Below, in pieces: positions 36,582-49,500 of a stretch of 64,000 nucleotides of DNA. A program made the translations under genes and the position numbers. The notes under the pieces were generated by a model. The model saw only the letters and a list, made by a program, of their open reading frames with translations. It was not told the DNA's origin and searched no databases. How positions within the stretch are numbered: position 1 is the stretch's first letter; each line of letters starts with the position of its first letter. Source of the DNA: Fratercula arctica (lineage: Eukaryota; Chordata; Aves; Charadriiformes; Alcidae); the NCBI GenBank assembly GCA_947846985.1, contig CANTUZ010000005.1, positions 49,007,389 to 49,071,388 of the forward strand, given 5' to 3'.

Positions 36582-38414
36582 GAAGGAAGGTACTTGCCAC
36601 TGTAGAGGGAAACAATTTTCTTCTTCTGTAATAGAGAAGACCTACCTGTCATTCTTCCCCTGTGCAGGACAGGAACAGCTTTGTGTGATCATTGTCCTGG
36701 CAGGCCACCTAGAAAAAAGCACAAGGAAAAAGCAACTAACTTAATAAATCAACAGACAAATTTTTTCTCACTTAACCCACGCAAGTTAACATTCTGTACG
36801 AGGCTTTGGAAATTCTTTTGCTGCTCGAACTGTACCCTACATATTGGAGATCTGATTACTTGCAACACAGTGGTCTTCAAATGAAACAGCTGAGGCCTTT
36901 AACAATGTGCCGTCAAAGAGTCTGATTTATCTTTCGGGGATTTCCCAGATTAATTTAAGAAAGAAAACAATTAATTTAATTTAAAAAATGAAATACGTGT
37001 TGACTAGTTTTCTCTCCTTACAATATTTTTGGTCTCTGTGAAAATCATTAAAAACTACACTGGAGGTTAACTGTGTTACTGGAAAAATTTTTTTTTTTAC
37101 TTCTTACTTTTCATGGTTAAATGTTATAGACTTCACTGCTAGAGACAGATGTATCTAAGATGAAATATTTATTCTAATTTACTGAAATACTGAGACAACT
37201 GGTAATTATGGATATAGTCACTTTAAAGATGCGACTACCTAATCTGGATTACCATTTTAACTTCTCAAGTGTGCACGTTTGAGTTGTACTGCTCGTGAAA
37301 ATGGATTCTTTCTTTTTTTCCCCCCGGTATCTCCATCTTGTTTATTAGGATATTTGAGACTGGTATTTTTGGCTTTCCATGCCCCCAGTACAACCTGCTT
37401 AGAAAAACTTGTATCTTCTTTTGCATTAATACTCACCAAAGTGGCTCTCTTGGAGCAAACATTTGATATCCTTCTAAACAAGCATGAAAAATTCTAGTAA
37501 CTTTTCATTATTTAATTTATTCTGTAGGAAGAAACATCTCCGCATGATCTTTTGCAATTAAAATTCTTCCAATAGGTCTTAAGGAACTCCAGGGATCTCT
37601 CTCTTCTCATGGAACTCAGCAGAGTGAATGAATCTACGTTCAAACAAAATTAGAGATGCAATTACTGTATAACCTTTAAAAGTATAATTATGTACCTAAC
37701 ACAATTACCCATGTTTTGGGGAGCCTATTGCAAATACTTCTGGTCTCTGTTGCAGATTTACTCTTTTTCTTCATAGTCCCTAACAGAACAGAAAAGTTTG
37801 ACTTTTGAGTGCCTTGGGTGAAAACTGATGACCTGTGGGTTCACAGTGTAACATTTGGTATTTCTGGCTCTGCTTTGTTTATTGTTTTGGGAATTGCAAC
37901 TTAGAACCTATGAGTAACATTCTGAGTGTAGGAACTCTTCTTAAATCAGATGAAGAAAACATTGCTAGGGATGCCCAAGACTAATACTTTTCTAAACAGT
38001 AAAATGTTTGCCATTTCTCTATAAGTCAGTAAAATGAGAAATATTATGATACATCAAGTGCTTAGAAAATCAGCATACATTAGCGAAAAAAATCTCATAA
38101 AATGTCTTGGAGTTCTATATTTATTACCTTTCTGTATTTCCAAATTAAATCTGCTCAGATGACAAATACAAAAAATGCTTTACTTTAATACTAAGTCTTA
38201 GATCTGATAGACTGGTGCTTGCCTGCATGCTACTAACTGGAAAAACTCTACTTTTTGAGTACAGTAGTATTATTGATGATCTATGCGCTACCTTCCGCAC
38301 AAACTTTTTAGTCCTGCATGATTACCACGAATAAAATGTAACAAACGGTTTTGGTTTGCAAAAGCATCAAAATGATACATATCCATGTTAGAAGTGCAGA
38401 AATGTAGGACTGTA

Positions 38415-38460
38415 ATGCAAATGATGTATGTCCTAATTTGCATGCCAATGAATATTCATT
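38415..38460. promoter_or_regulatory. cluster of POU/octamer-type motifs, candidate enhancer
   Basis: Within 46 bp there is a perfect octamer ATGCAAAT (38415-38422), a perfect inverted octamer ATTTGCAT (38436-38443) and a perfect 14-bp palindrome AATGAATATTCATT (38447-38460) that resembles palindromic POU-dimer sites. The octamer is the known binding site of Oct/POU factors; enhancer function here is inferred. The cluster lies in unique DNA far from any recognised gene. Confidence 0.35.
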
Positions 38461-40551
38461 AAAGTATTTACATGATGACAGCAAATGTTCTGATTATCAG
38501 AATTTAAGTTTGAAAAAATGCAATGTGGAATAAGTTTTAGGAACATTGTTAAATCCTTTCTACCTGTTTTTGGTATCTCAGTGTGCTGTTATACAGATGT
38601 TTAAATGTCTCTACTTGACTAAAGATGTTCAGGAGGGCTAGCTGGGCTTTTCAGAAACAGCAGAATCTTATCAATATGATTTTAAAAAAGACACATAAGA
38701 TATATACGTACATGCAATCAGGAGATATATAGGTAAAATGCTTGATTACCAAGTTACTAGAAAAAGATACTACCTCCCAAGCAGTAATACAGAGCTTGAT
38801 CACACAAGTATCAACTGGGCAAATAACATGGTATGAGACGCCTAGCTGGCTTATCTCAGAGATACTGGAGGTATTAGCTATCATTTGGACACTCGGAGCT
38901 GTCTGATCCACCTGGCTGGACAGGCATTGAGGTCTCTGAATTGAGATCCAGACAGAAACTGGGTTCTCCTACAAGAGAATAAATGCTGGACATGGTGCCT
39001 TTTTGTCTGACCAGCTGTTTAACTGGGTTAGAGAAATCTACATTAGTAAAAAGACTTAAATCCATGTTTACTGTCCATCTAGGACCTACTTCAAACATGT
39101 AAAAGTCAAAGGCAGAAGAAGGAGCTTGATTGGTTACTCTGCTAATAAGGCAACAGTCAGAAGCTCCTTTTGAAGACACTGAAAAGAGAATATCTAAACT
39201 TTTGACGAAAAATTAAACTGCCTGATCAAATTCCAGTAGTAATTATTACAGGATACCACTTCCCGCCTTGAGCAGTCACATCATTTGTACATATCATTTA
39301 AAAGTTGCAGCACCTCATACCAAGCAAAGATGAAGGTATTTGTGCAGCTGCATGTGCCTTGAAGATCTTTTGGGGTGAAAGACATCATAAAAACTAAATC
39401 ACTGATAGCTGAAAATGTCCAGCAGGAACCCTGAAATGCAAGAAGTGAAATGTCTTCTCAAAGGCAGACTTTCTTGAGTAAAGTAGGCAATTTCACCTCT
39501 GCACCTTGTCACCAGTTGACTCTTCTAAACACTCACTGCTGCCCAGCTGTTTTTTTGTGACATATGTCAGGCTGGTACCGGACTACTTGCCTAATGGTCT
39601 GAACACAGAAGGAAGAGAAAGAAAGGTTTTTGTTCTGGATACCCTGGCTGTTTCTCTCTTGTGGTAGAAAAGTGTGGCATGTTTCAAATACACCAGCTGC
39701 CTCCCAGTTGTCTATTTGTAATCTTCATAAATATCCACTGAGAAATGCTAAAGAAATTAGGGGAAAAGCCATATGGCCCTTTTCTACTTCGTCAAGAGCT
39801 GCAGGAGAGAGCATTAAAGTTATTATAAAGATGAAAGAGGAAGGTGTTATGTATCCTGGTCACATATTCTCTGAGCTGGTGGTTTATATTATTGAAGCAT
39901 TTGGTAGAGAAACATAAATTCTCATCATTTAATAAAGAAAATTATTTTGTTGGTAGTGCATATCCTATAAAGTGGAGTCAAATACATGTCTGCTAAGTTA
40001 TGTGACTTGCAAATGAAGACAGGCCAGGCCACCAAGGCTGAAGAATGTGTCTATTTCCCTCTCTGCTTTCATTCAGGTTTTTCTCGATATTACAGCTATG
40101 TTTTTATTTCATAGTGAAATTAGTCTTTGCCCCAAAGTGTATCAGTAGTACTGCATTTCTGTGGTGCTTTCATTTAAGGCTATGAACACACTAAGCATTT
40201 ATTACAGCTTAACATATGAAGTAGTAAAGTGTCAGGCTGATGATACACTGGAGGCAAGTGATGCTCAGGGAGGTCATGGGGCCATGCAGTGAGAGTTCCT
40301 GGTTATAAGGCTCACAATTCCTTTAATTTTCCTGCTCTGAAGAACAATAATATGCTGAGTGTGTTCCTGGCTGCAGCCGTTATAATTGCTGTCCCACCTT
40401 GTGACAGGATTCAGGATGACAAGAATGATGTTCTGCCTCTACTGATTGGTACTCTCAGCTTCTTTGGCTATAGATCTTTGCCACGTGCTGTCAATACGCA
40501 GCCTCGCAGTAACAGCAGAATTGCATAGCAATATATAATATGGGAAAATTT

Positions 40552-40690
40552 CTTGAGATTTTCAAGACCTGACTGAGCAGTCTGGTCCAACCCCAGAGCC
40601 AACGCTCCTTTGAGCAGGTGGAGGACTAGAAACTTCCAGAGGTCTCTTCCAGCTTGAACTACTGTATCAGTCTACAGTTTTATGACACAG
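40552..40690 (+). mobile_element. old CR1 LINE 3' UTR remnant, plus strand
   Basis: A degraded match to the CR1 3' end: CTCCTTTGAGCAGG, then GGACTAGAAACTTCCAGAGG, then TCTCTTCCAGC, in the order and spacing of the CR1 3' UTR. The terminal octamers are eroded (TCTACAGTTTTATGA). No coding part remains. More diverged than the other copies in the window. Confidence 0.7.
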
Positions 40691-41897
40691 ATTGACAATT
40701 TACAGAACTGTGCAAGCTTTTATCCAGAAACTGTCCACATGTGTGCCTAATCCTGAAGTAGACGTGAGGTACTTTGAAGTTGCTTACCCTTTAGCGTATT
40801 ACTAACCGTAGAACTATGCCACACTCTGTCATGTGCTGACTGCTTCATTTACTCATGTCCTTTAGTTCAAAATTGAGCAGAATGGCTAAGGCGCCTTTGG
40901 GAAACATGGACAAGAAGCTCACATTTTAATCTGTTGATCCCCAAGACCTGGCATTTGCAACAGGAACCGCCACTGTAATCACAAAGGAATTGAACGTAAG
41001 CGGTTTCACTGATGGGTTCCTAGGTTTGTCAGTCTTTATTTGCTGGGTAATCATCAGCAGTGAAAACATAAGCTACCAAGAGGTATGTGAAGGACATCTC
41101 CAAGGAGACTAGTAGCAACTGTCTCCCTTGTTTCACGCTGGAACCTCAGGGAAAGACTTGTGCTTGGGCCTAGACCAAGATCTCATTGATGGCATGAGAT
41201 GAAGGACCTCTTGGAAGAGGCTTCATCTGTGTAGTTTTCTTGTATAATAGTGACTTACTCTGTTTATTTTGGTGCTGGGTAACCCCAAGCACTTCTTAGT
41301 TTAGAAGGGGCTGACACTGTGCTTGGTACCCTGAGACTTCTTTTTGGAGAAGATGGAGAAGGGAGTGGTATAGACATGGGTGATTTACCTCTCACAGGGT
41401 GCCATGGTCTCCTCACACAAATACAACCACATAAGCATTTCTCTGGCAATAAAACACTTTCTGCTGCAAGTGTGCAGGTTGGCAGTGGCAGCTCTGCGTA
41501 GTTCAGCTGTTTTGTAATTTATTAAAGGTTGCCATTAGCACGGACATTTTAAAATACTGGTCTGTTCATCACTGTGAAAGATTTACAGTGAGATTTTCAT
41601 GTGAAAATCATTCCAGATCCATTCACCAATATTTAGAGTCCCCCTGACTTTTAGGTCAAATACAAAATTATTGTTTCCCCAGGGAACAAGTGTGGAAGGC
41701 AGACATCCACTGACATCCCACTCCTGCAGAGCTGGACACAGGTGTAAATAGGGCCATAAACTAAGAAGATTATCACTATGGACTTTGCTTGACTGCATAA
41801 AGCTAGTACAGTGTAGTCCTGACCCATGGCTGTAGCTCCTGAAAGAGCTACAAAATAAATAGTAGTTTCTTTAATAATAATGATATTGCTGCTAATA

Positions 41898-41954
41898 GTG
41901 ATGATAATGATAATGATAATGATGATGATAATGATAATGATAATGATGATAATG
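41898..41954. repeat. (TGATAA/GAT)n microsatellite
   Basis: About 57 bp of TGATAA hexamers mixed with GAT trimers. It is rich in GATA words because of the repeat unit. Confidence 0.95.
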
Positions 41955-42119
41955 TTTGTCTATTTGCATGTATTGTATAAATGTTTTCTGTTTAGCTGCA
42001 GCCCAGATCAGCAAGTCAAGGCTCAAGGAATGAAGTCCATGAACAGGCTTTGACTGGCAGAATGTTAAAGTCAGGGAAGGAAGTGGAGAACTGAGATGCT
42101 AGTTTTGTTCTTCGTTGTG

Positions 42120-42144
42120 TTTTTTTTTTTTTTTTTTTTTTTTT
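42120..42144. repeat. poly(T) run, 25 T
   Basis: The longest homopolymer in the window. No transposon body is recognised beside it. Confidence 0.95.
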
Positions 42145-43457
42145 AATTGCAGATAGCCAGATGTTTTTTCTTCACTGATTGGCTTTTGGTTTTTTTTCAG
42201 CTGTTCTTTTTGAGGAGGAGTTGTCTTAATGGATATAATTCAGCTGGTGAGCTGCTTAGGTTGTTCATAACAAGCATTCCTTAGAGTAATCACTACAGAG
42301 AGCTCACAATTTCCATTGCCTGACTGGTTGACTATTTGATATGGTTTCTATTTTCTATGAGTTGTCCAGAACAATAAATTTTTATGCATCTGCAGCTTTT
42401 AAAAAAATTTCCTTCATGAAAATTTTTCTATATTTGGAAAAATATAAGCTCCTAACAAAGCAAACAAAATTCAGCTGTTCAAATCTTCACAGGAGTGAAG
42501 CTGAAAACATGATCAGAGCAACTCACATGTCCTCACAGCTCACTTTGCTGTGCATTTGCAGGACTGAACATGCGGTGGGACTGTGACACAAAAGGGACAG
42601 CAAAGTCACGGAGAGGTGCTTTCTAAGGAGATGCATAGGGGTGCACAGGAGGTACATGTACCAGCAGAGATTGAGCTACCTCTGAGGTGTGCAGGGAGCT
42701 GAATATGAGCCTTAATGGTAGAAGAAGAGGTTACCTACACTGTGATGCTCTCTGCAGCATGGCCCTGATCTGGTCCCTAGTGTGCACTGCAATTATGGCC
42801 TACCTGCCTGCCAGGAGGGGACATGGGGGCATTCCAGCTCACCACGGGCCCTTGTTTCCTTGCAGGGAAACTCACATGCAAGGACTGGGAAGGCTCGTCA
42901 GTGTACTCCAACAAGATCCTTTGTCTGGACACAGAGACCACATAGCAACCTATTCTAAAATGCCAATGCAGTCATTAGGATGAAGATACGATGGAGAAAA
43001 GTGGTGGCAGAAACAACTGGAATCTAGGGCCAAGACAGGCTATTTGCCCAAATATTCAGAAGTGGCCTACTATAAAGTACTACAACACAGCAAAATGAAG
43101 AGTCAGCCAAGGTACCAATATGATGCTGGATGTACCCATAATAGCCAAATATAGGTTCAATGCTGGAAGTAGGAACAACATCCCAATTGTAAGTCTGTGG
43201 GAGACAACATGACAAGAAACAGATGAGTTGTGACAGTGGCAGTTAAATGTCCACTGTGGACAGTGGCAGCATTAGTGTGCCTTTCATTACCTTTGCACTA
43301 ATTGTGCAGTGCTTGGCACTTTTTGGCCATAAAGTCAATTCTGTGTTTACTGAAACAGATGGATAGATAAGCTTCCAACTGCAGACCACTCATCTAGGGG
43401 AAAAGATGAAAGGGACGCAAATTCATATACAGATCAAATAAGACTACAGAAGATTTC

Positions 43458-43505
43458 TAATCATAGAACCCTTTGGATTGCAAGGTAGATCTCAGGGATC
43501 TGTTC
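43458..43505 (-). repeat. possible eroded CR1 3' end
   Basis: The plus-strand text AATCATAGAACCC, TTGGATTGCAAGG and ATCTCAGGGATCT loosely follows the order of a minus-strand CR1 tail. The match stops after about 50 bp and could be chance. Confidence 0.28.
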
Positions 43506-46500
43506 CCACACACAAGAATAATTGATTTGAAGCTTTAATATCATCCTTGTATATAGATGATTTCCTTAAGAATCTTCATTAGGATTTTCATAATAAGGGC
43601 AAATATTGGTGCTGACTAGTTTTTCAAGAGATCCTGTACTAAAAGAGGTTGAACTAGGACAGACTTTATCTTGTCCATTCAGGCTTCTGTCCATCACGTT
43701 TTCTTCCTAACACACACATCTCTGATTTAAGCAGGGGACTTCAGAGCTGAGACAGCATCATGCAACATGTGAGCATCTGCTGTACTGCTGCATACAGATG
43801 GGACAGTAACCTCTCTATGGTCTGTCCTCTCAGGTAAAACTGTACCTGGCAAAATCCAACACTGTATGCTTTGAAGGAAGGGGATATTAATTCAGTCACT
43901 GAGCCATGAACAATGCATCTTTGCGTTTCTGTTCTCACCCTCATATTTCCTTAGTCCCATCTTTGTGGTAATGGCAGAGCCTCAGCTGTGTAAGTCTCAC
44001 TGAGCAGTACATGGTGCGATGCAATAGTATTCACATTTATGATGTGTGTATTTGTAATAGTGTGGCATCAAGATAGAAAGACAAAACACTGGTTTATTAC
44101 CCTGACATGAATGTCTCAGAATGGAGATGGCATTTTGTCACTCATGGTGGATAAAAGCATATGAACAATGAGGTCTCCATTGCCTGCTTTATTCTGTGCT
44201 GCAGGTCCTTTATTGATCTCCTGATAAAATACCATTGCCTTTGTTCATGAGTTATGTGCCTAAGGAAGCACATGCTATCCTCTCTCCATTTGAAAGCAGC
44301 TCTCTCGTGCAATACCACCCTTTCCATTGCCCTGACAAATTCACAGAGAAACTCTCCACTGGTTCTCTTAATGAGAGCCTTGTTCCATTATGAGGCTGAC
44401 AGAGAATCTGTTAATAGGAAAAATTCAAAACTAAACAAACAAATCAATGAGAAAGAGTTTTAATGCTTTCACAGTGAAGTGCAGGTCAGCTCTGTTAGAG
44501 AGATATGTAAAACTGGCATGTACTGACTTTCTGGATTGGTGCCTATTTGGTCACATCAACGCCTAGCAGAAATTCCTTGGGTTTTGAGTTTTTTATCTAA
44601 ACTCTAATGAATACAAATGCTTGTATTTGGACTCAGACAGTTGCATTTGTATGATTACAACCGCTGAAGAATTTAGCTCATTTTTAAAAATGAGAGATGT
44701 TTTAGAACATATCAGCCCAATCCAGACAATGTGTTGATAAATCTGGTATTGTGATATAAAACTTGTATCTATATGTAGAGGCATATGCAGCCACTGGGGC
44801 TAGGTAATTATAGGAGAGTATCAGAGTCCTCCTCCTCTGCATTTCCAATTCCACCTGGAAAATTCAGTTTATCTGAGGTAGAAAACAGGTCTAGTAGAGT
44901 GAAGTTTGCTGTTTTTTCATTCACTTTGGAGCTCTCTTCAGGCTGACTCTGTAGCTTTAGTCTCTTGACCTGAGCTGGCACATTTTTACAAAGAATTGTG
45001 CGTGTTTTAAAAATACAGCTCCTTCATTGTAACAGCTGTAGGCAGCATGCAAGGTTTGAAAGGAGCAGACCATTCCTCCTGCCTGGCCCTCCTTTCAGGT
45101 TGTCTGTGGTAAGAATTGATTGAACTAAAGACTGTGATGCCTGAGATGGCAGCACTAATAAATTGCTTGCATGCAATGTGTTAGCAGGTTTAGAATGTAA
45201 AATTTGCACATGCCCAGCACTTTTCATCCTGTTCAAATTCAAGTGTGTGTAAAAAATGAAGCAACTCACTAGTTTTAATTTAATTTTAATTTAAGGTCAA
45301 GGCATTAAATACCAGTTGGTCCAAAACCGAAAGCCCTGCACAGTGATTTATGATACATAAGGGAATAAAGATTTCTTTTTTTTTTTTTTTCTTCTTCAAT
45401 TTTTACAGGGAATAAAGTTGCATAGTTGAGTCTGGGTGGCTTAAATGCAGTGCAGTACAACAGAGCGTTCCTCGTCATCATTTCTGTTTTGGCTTCATCC
45501 AAGGCTAATAGTAATTAAATGTGTTATTGTATTATGGCTCTTTGGTACCATCTGAAATAATTTTTATGGGCACTCACATCTCTTAAAATGAGGTTCAGCT
45601 TTTGAGTGAAGAACTGAATGTACACAGAGACTGAATTTCCTTCTCATGTCTCAAGTAAGACCTGCGGCGCACTGGAGGTAGTGGTATGTGAAGGAATCCT
45701 GTTTTGCTGCTGACACAATTGATAGGCTTTCTACTTGAATGTTGGCAATGTACATTTTGGGGTTTTCTAATACAGAAACCCAATTTCAAAAGACATTTGT
45801 TTGGTTTGTACAGTCCTTTGCTTCCTGTAATGATGACAGTAAATGGCTCATGAAATAAAGGGACTGTTACACACCTGTAGGTGATGGAGTTAGGGGAGCT
45901 TTTGGGCTCCCCTTGTAGCTGAACAGCTTGTTTCATCTTAGTGCAGTCCATGATTATAACCCATGGACGCACTGGCTCATGAGACTTTCTCTCTCATTGT
46001 TTTCTCACACATTCTGTCTCATTCACAGGGCAATGTTCTGACTTGTTTGAAAATCAGATGAACACGACATAGAACATGAATCTGTGTTTCCCTATCTGAA
46101 TGTTCATGACTTGAATACTTCTTCTTAAATTGTGCCGAGAAGAGTACAGCCAGAGTCTGCTGAGTAAAACTGCGTGAACAATGCTTCTATCAGCCCCTTT
46201 AAGCAGATAAGGCCATGAATAATTCAGCACAGGAGAGTGCCTGGCTCTTCTCTGGTAGCTTCACAATAGGTCACAAGTGACTAAGCTTAGAAGAGGATGT
46301 GTCCCCAGTATAATTAGTCTTCCTTTAACATTACTGAATTAGCACTTCTGTTTTATTGTACCCTGAAGCTAAAATGGTTATTAGGTTATAGAACAAGCAA
46401 ATTATTGCTAAATGCCTTGGGCAGATTACTCAATAGCTTCTCCCTATCACTTTATTAACTACATTTTACATCATCAGAAAAGTTTAAGCTGGCAAAATTG

Positions 46501-49500
46501 GTAAAAAGGCAAAGGTTACTTTAAAAATAAAAAAGAAGGCTGCAGAGGTAAGAAAGAAAGTAGTGTTAAGGAGTTGTTAAAATTTCAGACTTGTGTGTAT
46601 GGGCCTGTACATTATGTGACATGAGCATAACACATCATCAGTTGTTCCTATGTCATAGCTGCTCCAATTGTTTATGTAAGATCGCTTTTTGTATTATGAG
46701 GTGATGAAAAAAGATACAATATGAACATTTAGCTTGAATATAATTTGAAAAATTGTAAAAAAAATCCCCATTCTGAGGCTCAGTGTTGCTCCAAAAAAGT
46801 CCTTTCAATTGCGCTAAGTTTTTTCTGTACAGAAACCCAAGGTGAGGGCAACCAAGGGACTATTTTCCTGGACCAATTTCCCAGCTAAATTACCCTCTCT
46901 AATCTTGCCTAGAAATTTTAGAAGGAGCTCTTGCTGCTTGATTACTTCTTCCTGATCCTACCTTCTGGGTACAGGGCTCTGAACAGAGGTGGTTTAGCTG
47001 GAATCACTACAGACGAGCTTTTAGGAGCCTTCCAGGAGCTCCATCATAAGCAACCTTATGATGCTGTCCCAGAGGATTATATTACAGATGGGTTTTGCTG
47101 ATCTGCTTTACAGTGCAGGCACCCCAAAAGGTATGTCAGGGTACCTGAGTGGCCCAATGGGATGTCAGGGCAAGGAGGAGAATGAGCAGCAGTTCTTAGA
47201 AGTGAAGTCTCAGCCAAAGCCATCACCCTGGGAAATTAGAGTCTATGTCACTTTGGCACATAGCCTTTCAGACTAAACAGTTGCAAGTACCTCTCCTGGG
47301 CATTTAAGCCTGCCCTCAGGCTCCTCTGAGCCACTGCTACCTCACACTCTCTCTGCTATCTCCTTCTTCTTCCACCAGCTGGAAGGGAGTGAGGAGAGTC
47401 CTTATGTGAAGGATGGAGATGGGACAGGCTGGCCCAAGTGCAAAAGTGCCTGAAGACAGCCCAACACCACCCTGACACAGATGGGTAGATGGACCCGCAG
47501 TCCGTCTCTTTGGATGGCTGCAGTAGCAGCTGCAATGGCAGCTGTCGGAGTTTTGGGGTTTATTTGCGTGTCTGGCTGATGCTTTGTCTTTGGAAGCCCT
47601 GCACATGTAAGACTAGGTTTTGCAATCTTTCCTGCCAATCAGAATTAGGAAGTGCTAAGAACTGATTGGTGTGGTGAAAATTTCAGTTCATTTTTAGAAT
47701 CATCAACAGTAAGAAACCCCACTTTTGTTGAAGTTTCTACCACACCTCTGTGAAGCTACACGGATGTGTTTAATATGTATGCATTTTTATATAAATTGTG
47801 TACACAAATATAAATCACATAAAAAAGACACGGAGCAGTATCTTAAATCATGAGACAAGGATTCAGCAGAAAGTTTCTACAATCATGTTATTTTATGTTG
47901 GAAATAAATAATGCTTAAGCTTTTAGAGATACCTAAATAACTTCTGAGAGTTCAGAAGGAGGATAGGGCCAACAGGGCAGGTTTCATTCTGTTTTTCCCA
48001 ACCCTGTTGGGAAGAATCTCAGGACCAAAATTGCTAATAGCTGTACTGCACATTTTATGGCATGCAGCAAATAATTATTATAAAAAGGCGTTATTTGGTG
48101 ACATTTTAGAGCTCTAATTAGACTGAGAATTCTACCTGAAGTATTAAGAATCTCAGAATAAATGCACAGATTTTACACACTTGGAGTGCTTTTTCATTTC
48201 CTACGGAGTTTTTTTAACAGTCATCAGCTCTCAATCAAAAAGCCTGAGAAGAGTCTTACACTTTCAGCTGCTGCTGAAATCAATAAGCTTCTGGTAAGGA
48301 ATGAACAGCATAAAGCTGAACTGATAACAGGCTGGTAGGGCAACAATCAGGGAGAGCTTTATATCAATGACAAATATATATCAAAGACAAATTCTACGTG
48401 TTCCAGGTACCTCAGACCTTATACATATGACAGACATGTAAGCTACAGTATATTTCAATAATGCTCTTATTCCCTTGAAGCACTGCACATCCCATGGAAT
48501 CAAGTCTTCACCTGGGCTTAATAAGTATCACACAAGTTTTGTTAGTGTGTCTGAAAAAGTTATTGTTAGTTTCCCTAACTACCTACCCCAAATACTATGT
48601 TCCAATGGTGATAAAGAGGTAGTTTCAACCAATTCAAAATTCTGCTAATTGTTCACAGGGAACAATTCTCTGAGACTAAATTCATGGTATACTCTATGGA
48701 GACTAAAGTGCTACTCATTCCTTGCATTTTAACCTCTTTTTGTCAGGATGCAGAAAGTTCTGTGTATAAGACAGGCAGAAATGAACCCATTTTGGATATT
48801 TGGTTGAAAGCTCAGTGGTGAATTGTACTCTGCTAACCATTCCATCAGGCAGAGGTGATGGCAGTATTGTGTTTACTCTCCCTGTGATAGCTGGAAGTTA
48901 ATGACCTGCACAGATTTATGAATAGAATTGTATTAAGGTGATCTAGTCAGTCAAGCTCTGAAGGAGGGTAAGGTTGGGGGAAGGTTGTGTTTGAGTTTTG
49001 AGGTCTTCTTTAGTATATTATTCCACTGTATTCCATAGTTATGAAGTGAAGGGCAGATGCTGCCTGGAGTGGTTTTTCTTAGCACGATGGCATTTTCTGT
49101 TTGTGAGATCACAGGTACCCAGAGCATAGGAAAAATTAATAAAAAAATCACAACATAAAAACCAATTAAAGACATAAAGAGGAGTAATTTCAATGGGGCT
49201 GCTACGAAGCAAAATCTATTGAACAGCCAAATTTCCATATTCATTAGTTTCCATCACAGCAACAGGCCTGCTGTGGGAAAAAGTGAAAGGGTTACAGCTC
49301 TGACCATGCCAGTGGCCTCCATGCTGAGACTCTCCAGCAGATCCCTGCCTTCCTACCAAAGAGCTATTGGTAGGGGAAGGGCACTGGCCCCACTCTCTTA
49401 GGTTAGCCTGGGACTGAACCAAAGATATTAAGAAAAAATAATTGGATGTAACTTGGGTGACATTAGGCAATGTAATTCCCAGTATTAATTGAGTTTCCAT

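Larger units (their letters stand above)
34001..40551. other. non-coding unique DNA, no gene seen
   Basis: Unique AT-rich sequence with T-runs of 15 (34863-34877) and 23 (36551-36573), a 16-bp tandem repeat and a POU-motif cluster, the last two listed separately. About 40.14-40.33 kb has a texture reminiscent of old L2/MIR-type repeats, but I could not align it with confidence. No exon was recognised. Confidence 0.5.
40691..48000. other. non-coding unique DNA, no gene seen
   Basis: Unique AT-rich sequence with microsatellites and T-runs listed separately, a T-run of 15 at 45376-45390 and one possible CR1 scrap at 43.46 kb. A homeodomain- and GATA-like stretch (AAGCAGATAAGGCCATGAAT, then AATTCAGC) near 46.2 kb has the look of conserved non-coding DNA, but this cannot be tested here. 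Confidence 0.5.

Noticed and set aside
40140..40330. L2/MIR-like texture
   Set aside because: Only short scattered word matches; I could not align it in order.
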